The notes: generated by a model not told the origin, from the letters alone. Counted from the stretch's first letter, positions 15,826 to 22,761 are shown. The stretch is DNA of 22,824 nucleotides from JANXVY01 sp034408685 (GCA_034408685.1 JAWXCP010000010.1:1-22824), one strand, 5' to 3'. Program-made: numbers and translations.

Positions 15826-16620
15826 ATGGAAACCTGGAAAGTCGTCGTCCTCGGTTTGGTCGAGGGCATCACAGAATTTCTGCCAGTCTCATCGACTGGC
15901 CACCTTATTCTGATTGGCCACTTTCTCGGGTTCGACTCGCCGGGCAAAACGTTCGAGGTGCTGATCCAGCTCGGCGCGATCCTGGCGATCGTCACCGTCT
16001 ATGCGGCCAAGATTTGGCGCATTGCATTCGATCTGCCATCAGACGCACGCACCCGGCGGTTCGTGCTCGGCATCATCGTCGCCTTTCTGCCAGCTGCAAT
16101 GCTTGGCGCCCTGCTCCACAAGCAAATCAAAGGCTTGTTCGAGTTCCCAGCCCTCGTATGCGTCACGCTTATTATTGGCGGGATCATCCTCCTCATCGTC
16201 GACCGCATGGCAACCCGGCCGCGCTACGACGACGTGATGGACTACCCCGTCCCGTTGGCCCTCAAAATCGGCCTCTGCCAGTGCCTGGCGCTGATCCCGG
16301 GCGTGTCGCGGTCCGGTGCGACGATCGTCGGCGCGATGTTGATGGGCACCGATAAACGGTCGGCGGCCGAGTTTTCGTTCTTCCTGGCGATGCCAACGAT
16401 GGCTGGTGCCTTTGCCTATGATCTTTATAAAAACTACGCAACGCTCTCGCCCGACAATGTCCAGGCGATCGTGATCGGCTTCAGCGTTTCGTTTGTCGCC
16501 GGAGTGATCGTCGTCCGCTATCTGCTCGACTTCATCAGCCGCAACGGCTTTGCATTCTTTGCATGGTGGCGGATTATCGTCGGTGGCGCCGGTCTCGGCG
16601 CGCTCTATGTTCTGGGATGA
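15826..16620 (+). CDS. uppP: Undecaprenyl-diphosphatase
   Basis: A 264-residue integral membrane phosphatase (BacA/UppP family). It dephosphorylates undecaprenyl diphosphate to undecaprenyl phosphate, the lipid carrier for peptidoglycan and other glycans. The active-site motif VEGITEFLPVSSTGHLIL (catalytic Glu residues and His) is at about residues 12-29. The second motif PGVSRSGATIVGAML is at about 159-173. About eight hydrophobic helices are spread along the protein. A GGGGGGACGT purine run precedes the ATG. It may supply carrier for the glycosyltransferase at 7767. Its stop codon lies in the first copy of a short direct repeat, and a strong hairpin follows. Confidence 0.95.
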   Translation: METWKVVVLGLVEGITEFLPVSSTGHLILIGHFLGFDSPGKTFEVLIQLGAILAIVTVYAAKIWRIAFDLPSDARTRRFVLGIIVAFLPAAMLGALLHKQIKGLFEFPALVCVTLIIGGIILLIVDRMATRPRYDDVMDYPVPLALKIGLCQCLALIPGVSRSGATIVGAMLMGTDKRSAAEFSFFLAMPTMAGAFAYDLYKNYATLSPDNVQAIVIGFSVSFVAGVIVVRYLLDFISRNGFAFFAWWRIIVGGAGLGALYVLG

Positions 16621-16639
16621 GCCAAGTTCTGGGATGAGC
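16609..16639. repeat. 14-bp direct repeat over the uppP stop codon
   Basis: GTTCTGGGATGAGC occurs at 16609-16622 and again at 16626-16639, separated by CAA. The first copy contains the uppP TGA. It is a local duplication with no effect on the protein end. Confidence 0.8.
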
Positions 16640-16653
16640 AAGCTCGTTGGGAT

Positions 16654-16685
16654 GGCGGCGGAACCGACCACGCAGTTCCGCCGCC
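16654..16685. terminator. Strong hairpin between convergent uppP and DUF1150 gene
   Basis: GGCGGCGGAAC (16654-16664) pairs perfectly with GTTCCGCCGCC (16675-16685): an 11-bp GC-rich stem with a 10-bp loop in the 75-bp gap between two convergent genes. There is no T-run, so it may act as a bidirectional barrier or 3'-end stabiliser and not as a classical intrinsic terminator. Confidence 0.6.
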
Positions 16686-16695
16686 AGTCGAAGCA

Positions 16696-16971
16696 TCAGT
16701 GCACGCTGGCGATCAGCAGCTCGTCGCCAATCGCGTGCCCTACGGCGGCTTGCATCGTGTCCGTCAGCGCGATCGGCGTACCGTCGGCGCTATGGAGCGC
16801 GAACAAGCTGATACCGTCTGGCAGGCCTTCCACATTCGGATAGGCCTTCTGCGCTTCATCGCTCGACAAGATTTTGATGTAGGCGACCTCGCCAGCACCA
16901 AGCCGAGCCAGATCCGCATCGCTCATCGCGATCCCGGAATTTGGCTTAGACAGTCCAACCAGTTGAGCCAT
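16696..16971 (-). CDS. DUF1150-family small protein
   Basis: A 91-residue protein of the alphaproteobacterial DUF1150 family, recognised from AMSDADLARLGAGEVAYIK, the 'YPNVEGLPDGISLFALHSADGTPIALTD' block (about 50-77) and the acidic/hydrophobic end. The start is the ATG at 16971, which has AAGGAGG directly upstream; the longer open frame to 17196 runs through the intergenic repeats and is not credible. DUF1150 genes are commonly found just downstream of hsp20 in this class, and that order is kept here. Its function is unknown; co-occurrence suggests a stress role. Unusually, two palindromic elements separate it from hsp20. Confidence 0.85.
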   Translation of the reverse strand: MAQLVGLSKPNSGIAMSDADLARLGAGEVAYIKILSSDEAQKAYPNVEGLPDGISLFALHSADGTPIALTDTMQAAVGHAIGDELLIASVH

Positions 16972-17020
16972 GACGCTCCTCCTTGAGTGAGACAGGGCGA
17001 CAATCGCGACGTCGACACAA

Positions 17021-17039
17021 AACGTACATCTTATACGTT
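17021..17039 (-). promoter_or_regulatory. Inverted repeat with -10-like TATAAG upstream of DUF1150 gene
   Basis: AACGTA and TACGTT form a 6-bp dyad around a 7-bp centre, 50-68 bp upstream of the DUF1150 start. On the minus strand it reads through TATAAGAT, a fair -10 element. It may be the gene's own promoter, with an operator over it. No clear -35 is seen. Confidence 0.3.
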
Positions 17040-17138
17040 GGGACTGAGTCTCCAGTTTATCCGCTAGCTTGGCACAACGGTGCTGAACCAGAGGTGAAAC
17101 TGTCTCGCGCGAGTCGAGGGACAGCAAAAGTCGTAAGC

Positions 17139-17213
17139 TAGAGCCTGTCCGATTTAGATGGAAGCAGGCGCGCCGCCGCGCCGCTCCGCATCTCAATCGG
17201 TAAACAGGCTCTA
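17139..17213. repeat. Palindromic intergenic element, copy A
   Basis: A 75-bp imperfect palindrome. TAGAGCCTGT (17139-17148) pairs with ACAGGCTCTA (17204-17213). Inside, CCGATTTAGATGG pairs with the reverse complement of CATCTCAATCGG, with a GC-rich loop of GCGCGCC-type sequence. It shares the design AGAGC..CGGTTTAGATGGA with copy B 12 bp away. It resembles a REP/MITE-like repeat; there is no coding capacity. Confidence 0.75.
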
Positions 17214-17224
17214 AAATTATATGC

Positions 17225-17301
17225 TTAGAGCAGGCTTCACGGTTTAGATGGAGCGGATCGGCGAGCCCGATCCGATTCCATCTAAACCGATCCTGCTCTA
17301 A
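17225..17301. repeat. Palindromic intergenic element, copy B, overlapping the hsp20 stop
   Basis: A 77-bp near-perfect palindrome: TTAGAGCAGG (17225-17234) with CCTGCTCTAA (17292-17301), then CGGTTTAGATGGA with TCCATCTAAACCG, then CGGATCGG with CCGATCCG around a short loop. Its right arm supplies the last bases of hsp20, including the TAG stop (17298-17300). As RNA it would form a long hairpin at the 3' end of the hsp20 message, likely reducing readthrough into the DUF1150 gene. Confidence 0.8.
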
Positions 17302-17717
17302 CCGTTGCCGATCGTTATCGTTCGGACGAGCTTTGCGGGCTGCAGTCGGACGAGGTCGATGGCCAGAAGCCCGTTGGCAAGGTCGGCGCCTTTGACCTCG
17401 AGACCATCGGCCAGCACGAACGTTCGGCTGAATTGCCGGGCAGCGATTCCGCGATGGATGTAATCGCGCGGCTGGTCGTCGCGCTGTTTGCCGCGGATCG
17501 TCAGCTGCTTGTCCTCGAGCTGAATATCGAGGTCGTCGCGCGCAAATCCAGCAACCGCGAGCGTGATACGAAGCAGTTCGTGCCCGTCAGGGCGCTGAAT
17601 CCGCTCGATGTTATATGGCGGGTAACCATCCGCGCCGCCCTTGCCTGTGCGGTCGATCAGACGTTCGAGTTCCTCGAACCCGAGCAAAAGCGGACTGGTT
17701 GGCAGCAACCGGTTCAT
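17298..17717 (-). CDS. Small heat shock protein (Hsp20/alpha-crystallin family)
   Basis: A 139-residue Hsp20. It has a short N-terminal arm (MNRLLPTSPLLLGFEELERLIDR) and an alpha-crystallin domain at about residues 35-125 with YPPYNIERI, LAVAGFARDDLDIQLED, LTIRGKQ, YIHRGIAARQFSRTFVL and the ANGLLAIDL motif (compare the family NGVL). This is the IbpA/HspH type, an ATP-independent holdase for unfolding proteins. The start at 17717 has GGGAGG 8-13 bp upstream; longer versions run into the promoter. It has an RpoH-like promoter and a ROSE-like hairpin over the Shine-Dalgarno. It is the only intact gene in the window ending in TAG, and that stop is inside a palindromic repeat. Confidence 0.93.
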   Translation of the reverse strand: MNRLLPTSPLLLGFEELERLIDRTGKGGADGYPPYNIERIQRPDGHELLRITLAVAGFARDDLDIQLEDKQLTIRGKQRDDQPRDYIHRGIAARQFSRTFVLADGLEVKGADLANGLLAIDLVRLQPAKLVRTITIGNG

Positions 17718-17722
17718 TTCGC

Positions 17723-17742
17723 GGTCCTCCCTAGAAGCGACC
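17723..17742 (-). promoter_or_regulatory. ROSE-like RNA thermometer hairpin on the hsp20 Shine-Dalgarno
   Basis: The minus-strand RNA GGUCGCUUCUAGGGAGGACC folds so that U-C-(G)-C-U pairs with A-G-G-A of the Shine-Dalgarno, leaving one bulged G, closed by GGUC/GACC. UYGCU opposite the Shine-Dalgarno is the hallmark of ROSE elements, which repress rhizobial hsp20 translation at low temperature. The stem ends five bases before the ATG. The predicted leader, about 54 nt, is shorter than classical ROSE leaders. Confidence 0.65.
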
Positions 17743-17777
17743 TCGTGAGCGGGCCCGGAACGGCACCCGTCATCGAA

Positions 17778-17805
17778 ATATGGCCGTTGCACGTGCAAAT
17801 TCAAG
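17778..17805 (-). promoter_or_regulatory. Heat-shock (RpoH/sigma-32) promoter of hsp20
   Basis: On the minus strand CTTGAA (17805-17800) and CCATAT (17783-17778) are separated by 16 bp, a good match to sigma-32 elements (CTTGAA and CCATNT). The spacer contains the perfect 12-bp palindrome TTGCACGTGCAA (17787-17798). Transcription would start near 17771, giving a leader of about 54 nt that contains the thermometer hairpin. Confidence 0.6.
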
Positions 17806-17882
17806 CCGCACGCGTTTCCCCGACGCACCGCAAGTTCCAATGAACCAAACGCTGTTTTATCCGATCACGGAAACGGGAGGTT

Positions 17883-17928
17883 TGGCTCACGAAAAAGCTA
17901 TTGGCCCGTGTTGAGCCACTACTATAGT
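17883..17928 (+). promoter_or_regulatory. Promoter of pqqA with overlapping inverted repeat
   Basis: TTGGCC (17901-17906) and TATAGT (17923-17928) with a 16-bp spacer form a plausible sigma-70 promoter 58 bp before the pqqA ATG. A 7-bp inverted repeat, TGGCTCA (17883-17889) and TGAGCCA (17912-17918), flanks the -35 element, a position suited to a repressor or activator site. Confidence 0.4.
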
Positions 17929-17985
17929 TCACCTTCATCGGAGCGCTGCTCTGAAAGACCTCAGCCTCAAACAGGAGACGATGAC

Positions 17986-18075
17986 ATGAAAATCTGGAAC
18001 AAGCCGCAGGTTCGCGAGCAGGCCGTTGGCATGGAAGTCACCGCCTATCTCCCGGCTGACATCGACCTGATCTAA
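17986..18075 (+). CDS. pqqA: PQQ precursor peptide PqqA
   Basis: A 29-residue peptide beginning MKIWNKPQVRE. It carries the conserved core GMEVTAY, whose Glu17 and Tyr21 (E-x3-Y) are the two residues joined by the radical-SAM enzyme PqqE and finally turned into pyrroloquinoline quinone. The length and the Trp/Pro N-terminus with Asp-rich C-terminus fit PqqA. AGGAGA precedes the ATG. No pqqB, C, D or E follows: a hairpin and a strong terminator come next, then a convergent ABC-F gene. It is therefore a monocistronic precursor gene, with the maturation genes presumably elsewhere. Multiple or detached pqqA copies are known in methylotrophs. Confidence 0.85.
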   Translation: MKIWNKPQVREQAVGMEVTAYLPADIDLI

Positions 18076-18116
18076 GGTCGCTCGCGGTTCCCCCGAACCG
18101 TCGAGTTGTCAATTGA

Positions 18117-18153
18117 ATGGCACTGGGCTCGCGCCCGGTGCCATTTTCTTTTT
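18117..18153 (+). terminator. Rho-independent terminator after pqqA
   Basis: ATGGCACTGGG pairs with CCCGGTGCCAT (18117-18144) with one G/T mismatch and a loop of CTCGCG, followed directly by a T-rich run (TTTTCTTTTT). A smaller hairpin, CGGTTC-cccc-GAACCG (18085-18100), lies between the pqqA stop and this terminator and may stabilise the short message. Confidence 0.85.
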
Positions 18154-18261
18154 ATACGCCGGAAATACCGCGTTAGACGCCGGAACACCGTGCCGACCGC
18201 GACCGTTGGATCCAACAGCGGGCCGCCAAGCGTCGCCAGTCGCCCACGGCGAAAACCGCCG

Positions 18262-20100
18262 TTACGCCCCGTCTGCGGCCGCCAGCTCGAGCCATTGATC
18301 TTCCGCCGCCGTCAGCTTGGCCTGTGCCGCGCCGAGCTTTTGTGTCAGCGCGGCGTAACCTTTGGCATCGCGCACAGCCAATCCATTGTCCGACAGAGCA
18401 GCCGATAGTGTTGCAATCTCGGCCTCCAAAGCCGCGATCGACGTTGGCAGCGTGTCTAGCGCATGCCGTTCCTTGAACGACAATTTACGCTTCGGCGCCG
18501 ATGCCACCGCCACCGTTTGGCCGCCGCCGCTGTCCGAACGCCCGCCCACATCGGCGTATGCCCCTGATGCCTCGGTCTTGGCTCCGCCACCGCGCTCGAC
18601 GCTGAGGTCGCGCCCGTCGCGTTGCACCAGCATATCGCGATAGCCGCCGGGATATTCGCTCCACTGCCCTTCGCCTTCAGGCACGATGACCGACGTCACC
18701 ACCCGGTCGAGGAAGTCGCGGTCGTGGCTGATCAAAATGACGGTTCCCGGGTAGGACGCCAGATGCTCCTGCAGCAGGTCGAGCGTTTCGAGATCGAGGT
18801 CGTTGGTCGGCTCGTCGAGGACCAGCACGTTCGACGGCTTCGACAAGGCCCGCGCCAACATCAGCCGACCACGCTCACCGCCCGACAACGCCTTGACCGG
18901 CGAGCGCACCTGATCGGCCGTGAACAGGAAATCGCGCATGTAACTTGTGACGTGGCGCGCCTCCCCGCCGACGATCACCTGGTCGCCCTTACCACCCGTG
19001 ATCGCATGGCCGACCGTCCATTCCGGATCGAGTTCTTCGCGCCGCTGGTCGAGTGTCACCACTGCCAAGTTTGTGCCGTGCTTGACTGTCCCCTGGTCAG
19101 GTACGATCTGCGCGGTCAGCAGGTTGAGCAATGTCGTCTTGCCCGCCCCGTTCGGACCGACGATCCCCAACTTGTCGCCGCGCATCAGCCGCAAGTTGAG
19201 ACCCTCGACGATCGGCCGCCCGTCGAATGATTTCGACAGCCCTTCAGCCTCGATCACCATCCGCCCCGAGCCTTGCGCCTCCGAACCGGTGAGCTTGACA
19301 TTGCCCTGCACACGGATGCGATTGGCCCGCTCCGCGCGCAGCTGGTCGAGTTCGGCGACCCGGCGGACGTTTCGTTTCCGCCGCCCCGAGACGCCGCCGT
19401 GCATCCACTGGTTCTCGCGCTCGATCTTGCGGTCGAGCTTGTGCCAGTTGGTTTCCTCGTCCGAGAGCAGCGCGTCCCGCCACGCCTCGAACGCGCCGAA
19501 TCCTTCCGGATTGCGTCGCGCCATACCTCGGTCGAGCCACACCGTCGTCCGCGACAGCGTTTCGAGAAACCGCCGATCGTGGCTGATCAGGACAAGCGCG
19601 GATCGCAACCCGACAAGCTCCTTCTCGAGCCACTCGATCATCGCCACGTCGAGATGGTTGGTCGGCTCGTCCAGCAGCAGCACATCGGGTCGTGGCGCCA
19701 GCGCGCGCGCAATCGCAACCCGGCGCGCCTCTCCACCCGACAATTGATCGAGCCTGAGGTCGCCCGTCAGCCCGACATCGGCCAGCGCCTGATACGCCCG
19801 GTAGTGGTCGTCCGTTGGCGACAACCCGGCTTCGACGAAGTCGAGCGCTGTTTCGGCATCGCCAAAATCCGGCTCTTGCGGCAGATAACGCACGACCGCG
19901 TTGGGATGCACGAACCGGTCGCCGCTGTCCGGCTCGACCAGCCCGGCGGCGATTTTCAACAACGTCGACTTGCCCGAGCCATTGCGCCCCACAAGGCACA
20001 CCCGTTCACCGGGGTGGACGGTCAGCTCTGCGCCAGCCAGCAGCGGATTTCCGCCAAATGTCAGGTGGATGTCTTTGAGCGTCAATAGCGGCGGGGCCAT
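18262..20100 (-). CDS. uup: ABC-F ATPase, Uup type
   Basis: A 612-residue soluble protein with two ABC ATPase domains and no membrane helices. Domain 1 has GRNGSGKST, LSGGEARRVAIARAL and VLLLDEPTNHLD. Domain 2 has GPNGAGKTT, LSGGERGRLMLARAL and VLVLDEPTNDLD. The linker between them carries the basic ABC-F 'WMHGGVSGRRKRNVRRVAELDQLR' helices. A C-terminal coiled coil (KLSFKERHALDTLPTSIAALEAEIATL...) is typical of Uup, which binds DNA/ribosomes and is linked to translation and to transposon precise-excision phenotypes. ATG 20100 is preferred; ATG 20139 would add 13 residues. It is convergent with pqqA and divergent from the GNAT gene. Confidence 0.9.
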   Translation of the reverse strand: MAPPLLTLKDIHLTFGGNPLLAGAELTVHPGERVCLVGRNGSGKSTLLKIAAGLVEPDSGDRFVHPNAVVRYLPQEPDFGDAETALDFVEAGLSPTDDHYRAYQALADVGLTGDLRLDQLSGGEARRVAIARALAPRPDVLLLDEPTNHLDVAMIEWLEKELVGLRSALVLISHDRRFLETLSRTTVWLDRGMARRNPEGFGAFEAWRDALLSDEETNWHKLDRKIERENQWMHGGVSGRRKRNVRRVAELDQLRAERANRIRVQGNVKLTGSEAQGSGRMVIEAEGLSKSFDGRPIVEGLNLRLMRGDKLGIVGPNGAGKTTLLNLLTAQIVPDQGTVKHGTNLAVVTLDQRREELDPEWTVGHAITGGKGDQVIVGGEARHVTSYMRDFLFTADQVRSPVKALSGGERGRLMLARALSKPSNVLVLDEPTNDLDLETLDLLQEHLASYPGTVILISHDRDFLDRVVTSVIVPEGEGQWSEYPGGYRDMLVQRDGRDLSVERGGGAKTEASGAYADVGGRSDSGGGQTVAVASAPKRKLSFKERHALDTLPTSIAALEAEIATLSAALSDNGLAVRDAKGYAALTQKLGAAQAKLTAAEDQWLELAAADGA

Positions 20101-20241
20101 CGGGGACGAACATCTCTCATCGTGTGAAGCAACCGGCATGTCACGTTGGCGTTGCCAGTCGCTGGAACTATAGGCGGGCTACACGCTCGCGTACGCCGTG
20201 CATATAGTCGCCACCGCCCTCCTCACACCAGCGCTACGACA

Positions 20242-20856
20242 ATGCCCGACCCGATCCATAAAAGCGCCGATGATCTCGCCCAACACGCCGTGCCGATGCC
20301 GGTCGTCATCCGCGCAGCGACCGCCGCCGATCTCGCGGCGATCACCGCAATTTACCGCCGCGAGGTCCTCGGCGGAACCGCAACCTATGAGATCGACCCG
20401 CCCGGCGAGGACGAAATGGCAACGCGCCACGCGGCGGTGATCGCGGCCGGCCTGCCGTGGCTCGTGGCCGTCGACACCAAAAACGCCGACCATATTGCCG
20501 ACACCAACATCACAGCGGCCGTGCTCGGCTACGCCTACGCCACGCCGTTCCGCGCGCGCGCTGCCTACAAATGGACGGTGGAGAATTCGGTCTACGTTGC
20601 CGACGCCGCACAAGGCCGTGGCGTCGGCCGCGCTTTGCTCGACCGGCTGGTCGCTGACGTCACGGCGCGTGGCTACCGCCGGATGATTGCGGTGATCGGC
20701 GATAACGCCAACGTGGCCTCGATCCGCCTCCACGCCGCCGCAGGGTTCGAGCCCGTCGGCACCTATCCCGGCATCGCCTTCAAGCATGGCCGCTGGCTCG
20801 ACAGCGTCCACATGCAGCGCGCCCTCGGCGACGGCACATCGACGCCGCCAGCCTAA
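20242..20856 (+). CDS. GNAT N-acetyltransferase, phosphinothricin/methionine-sulfoximine acetyltransferase-like
   Basis: A 204-residue GNAT-fold protein. Residues from about 20 read VVIRAATAADLAAITAIYRREVLGGTATYEIDPPGEDEMATR, the signature N-terminus of the PAT/MnaT (YncA) group. The acetyl-CoA loop is DAAQGRGVGRALLDRLV at about 119-135 (Q-x-x-G-x-G), followed by MIAVIGDNANVASIRLHAAAGFEPVG. Such enzymes acetylate small amines such as methionine sulfoximine, phosphinothricin or methionine. A 15-residue insertion (VDTKNADHIADTNITA) is unusual. Start ATG 20242 is chosen because upstream in-frame codons overlap the divergent promoter region. The actual substrate is unknown. Confidence 0.85.
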   Translation: MPDPIHKSADDLAQHAVPMPVVIRAATAADLAAITAIYRREVLGGTATYEIDPPGEDEMATRHAAVIAAGLPWLVAVDTKNADHIADTNITAAVLGYAYATPFRARAAYKWTVENSVYVADAAQGRGVGRALLDRLVADVTARGYRRMIAVIGDNANVASIRLHAAAGFEPVGTYPGIAFKHGRWLDSVHMQRALGDGTSTPPA

Positions 20857-20875
20857 CGCGAAGCTGGTGGAAGTG

Positions 20876-21009
20876 CGTACACGTACGAATGTGCGGGACC
20901 CAATCCCCCATCCGCCACCAAAGCGGCCGAAAATCCGCCTTGCAACCCGGGACCGGCTCTAGTACGCCCCCGCTTTCTCAATTCAAGGCCCGCGATCGAG
21001 TTCGGGCCT
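20876..21009 (+). promoter_or_regulatory. purE upstream region with two inverted repeats
   Basis: The 183-bp gap before purE holds CGTAC-ac-GTACG (20876-20887) and a hairpin AGGCCCG (20986-20992) with CGGGCCT (21003-21009) that would lie in the purE leader. Neither matches a purine riboswitch that I recognise. There is no T-run after the second hairpin. Confidence 0.3.
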
Positions 21010-21039
21010 GCTGCGCGTGGTAAACGCGATCGAGGGACG

Positions 21040-21567
21040 ATGGGAGACGTCAAGCTAGAGCAGCCGGCGGTGGTCGGCATCATAATGGGCAGTCAGTCGG
21101 ACTGGACCACGATGCACCACGCCGCCGATGTGCTCGATGAACTGGGCATCCCGTTCGAAACCCGCATCATCTCGGCACATCGCACACCCGACCGAATGTT
21201 CGCCTACGCCAAGGCCGCTCGCGGCCGTGGGATCAAAGTCATCATTGCCGGTGCTGGCGGTGCTGCCCATCTCCCCGGCATGACGGCCTCGCTGACCACG
21301 CTGCCGGTCTTGGGCGTTCCCGTCCACACCCAGGCCATGTCGGGGATCGATAGCCTCTATTCCATCGTTCAGATGCCTGCGGGCATACCGGTCGGCACGC
21401 TGGCCATCGGCAGAGCCGGTTCGACCAACGCCGGGCTACTCGCCGCTAGCATCCTTGCACTTGCAGACCCCGCTCTGACCCAGCGCCTCGACGCTTGGCG
21501 GGCAGACAAGTCCGATGCCGTCACTGAGGAACCGCGCACCGAGCCTTCAAAGCCAGAGGGCGCTTAA
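21040..21567 (+). CDS. purE: 5-(carboxyamino)imidazole ribonucleotide mutase
   Basis: A 175-residue PurE, class I. It converts N5-carboxyaminoimidazole ribonucleotide to 4-carboxyaminoimidazole ribonucleotide in de novo purine synthesis. Motifs are GIIMGSQSDWTTM near residue 13, the substrate-binding SAHRTPDR at about 45-52, IIAGAGGAAHLPGM at about 68-81, and QMPAGIPVGTLAIG at about 111-124. The last 20 residues form a polar tail beyond the usual 160-residue family length. GAGGG lies just before the ATG. The purK gene starts 3 bp after the stop, so the pair forms the usual purEK operon. Confidence 0.96.
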   Translation: MGDVKLEQPAVVGIIMGSQSDWTTMHHAADVLDELGIPFETRIISAHRTPDRMFAYAKAARGRGIKVIIAGAGGAAHLPGMTASLTTLPVLGVPVHTQAMSGIDSLYSIVQMPAGIPVGTLAIGRAGSTNAGLLAASILALADPALTQRLDAWRADKSDAVTEEPRTEPSKPEGA

Positions 21568-21570
21568 GCC

Positions 21571-22761
21571 GTGGCGGCGCCCACCTCGCCCCGCGACGTT
21601 GGCTCGCCCCGCGACGTTGGCTCCCGCGACGTTGGACCATCCGGCGCGGCGGTAATGCGCATCGCACCGTTGGAACCCGGTGCCACGATCGGCATTCTCG
21701 GCTCCGGCCAACTCGGACGCATGCTGGCGCTCGCCGCCGCCCGGCTTGGCCTAAAATGCCACATCTATGCCGACGCCTCCGGCCCCGCGTTCGATGTCGC
21801 CAGCGCCCACACCATCGCTGCCTACGACGATGAAGCAGCCCTCGCAGCGTTCGCTTCCTCGATCGACGCGGCGACGTTCGAATTCGAAAACATCCCTGTC
21901 GCGACGGTCGAATTCCTCGCAGCCCGCATCCCGGTTCGCCCCGGCGCCAAGGCCCTGGCCGTCACGCAGGACCGTCTGACGGAAAAGCAACTCGCCCTCG
22001 ACCTTGGCGCCATGACCCCTGACTTCGCTGCGGTCGACAGCCTCGCCGCGTTATCCCAGAGGGCAAGCGACATCGGGTTACCAGCCGTCCTCAAGACCCG
22101 CCGCTTCGGCTATGACGGCAAAGGCCAAGCCAAATTGCTCGCGGCCGACGGCGTCGAAGCCGCCTGGACCGCCATTGCAGGCCAACCAGCAATCCTCGAA
22201 ACGTTCATCAGCTTCGAGGCAGAAGTTTCTGTCGTGGCCGTGCGCGGTCACGACGGCGCGTTCGCCGCCTACGACGTTGTCCTCAACGACCACCGCAATC
22301 ACATACTCCACACATCGACTGTGCCGGCGATGGTCTCGGCCGAGACCGAACGCCAGGCCGTCGACACCGCGCGCGCCATCGCCGACGCGCTTGATTATGT
22401 TGGCGTTCTCGCGGTCGAATACTTCGTTCTTACCACTGCCGGGCGCGAGGTCCTCTACGTCAACGAGATTGCCCCCCGCGTCCACAATTCCGGCCACTGG
22501 ACGATCGACGCCTGCACCGTCAGCCAATTTGAAAACCACATGCGCGCTGTGGCCGGATGGCCGCTCGGTTCGACCGTTCGCCACAGCAATGCAGTGATGA
22601 CCAACCTGATCGGCAGCGACCATGCGGGCTATTTGGACCTCGCCGTCGAAACCGGCGCCTGCCTCCACCTCTATGGCAAGGGCGAAGCCCGCTCGGGCCG
22701 TAAGATGGGTCACGTGACGCGACTATCGCCGATATCCGATCGGCCGCCGCCAACCCGCTGA
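21571..22761 (+). CDS. purK: N5-carboxyaminoimidazole ribonucleotide synthase
   Basis: A 396-residue ATP-grasp enzyme. It makes N5-CAIR from AIR, bicarbonate and ATP, the substrate for PurE. Motifs are GILGSGQLGRMLALAA, FEFENIPVATVEFLA, ATP-binding KTRRFGYDGKGQ, YFVLTTAGREVLYVNEIAPRVHNSGHWT, FENHMRAVAGWPLG and the final GKMGHVTRL-type motif (RKMGHVTRLS). The GTG at 21571 gives the usual 3-bp spacing to purE. However, the first 28 residues come from an 18-bp tandem repeat (SPRDVG units), and an internal ATG at 21655 would give a standard-length protein. Its TGA lies in the first unit of the right-edge tandem array, and the final conserved motif is intact, so the enzyme looks complete. Confidence 0.95.
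   Translation: MAAPTSPRDVGSPRDVGSRDVGPSGAAVMRIAPLEPGATIGILGSGQLGRMLALAAARLGLKCHIYADASGPAFDVASAHTIAAYDDEAALAAFASSIDAATFEFENIPVATVEFLAARIPVRPGAKALAVTQDRLTEKQLALDLGAMTPDFAAVDSLAALSQRASDIGLPAVLKTRRFGYDGKGQAKLLAADGVEAAWTAIAGQPAILETFISFEAEVSVVAVRGHDGAFAAYDVVLNDHRNHILHTSTVPAMVSAETERQAVDTARAIADALDYVGVLAVEYFVLTTAGREVLYVNEIAPRVHNSGHWTIDACTVSQFENHMRAVAGWPLGSTVRHSNAVMTNLIGSDHAGYLDLAVETGACLHLYGKGEARSGRKMGHVTRLSPISDRPPPTR
21585..21635. repeat. 18-bp tandem repeat at the 5' end of purK
   Basis: CTCGCCCCGCGACGTTGG occurs twice exactly (21585-21602, 21603-21620), then once with a 3-bp deletion (21621-21635). The units are multiples of three and keep the purK frame, encoding SPRDVG, SPRDVG and SRDVG if translation starts at 21571. 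Confidence 0.9.

Noticed and set aside
16972..17196. Upstream extension of the DUF1150 open frame
   Set aside because: It runs through non-coding palindromes, and the ATG at 16971 has a strong AAGGAGG.
17139..17301. Transposon or insertion sequence
   Set aside because: The palindromes have no transposase and I could not identify target-site duplications; at most they are MITE/REP-like.
20857..21039. Purine riboswitch or 6S RNA before purE
   Set aside because: Only simple dyads are visible, with no conserved core of either class.
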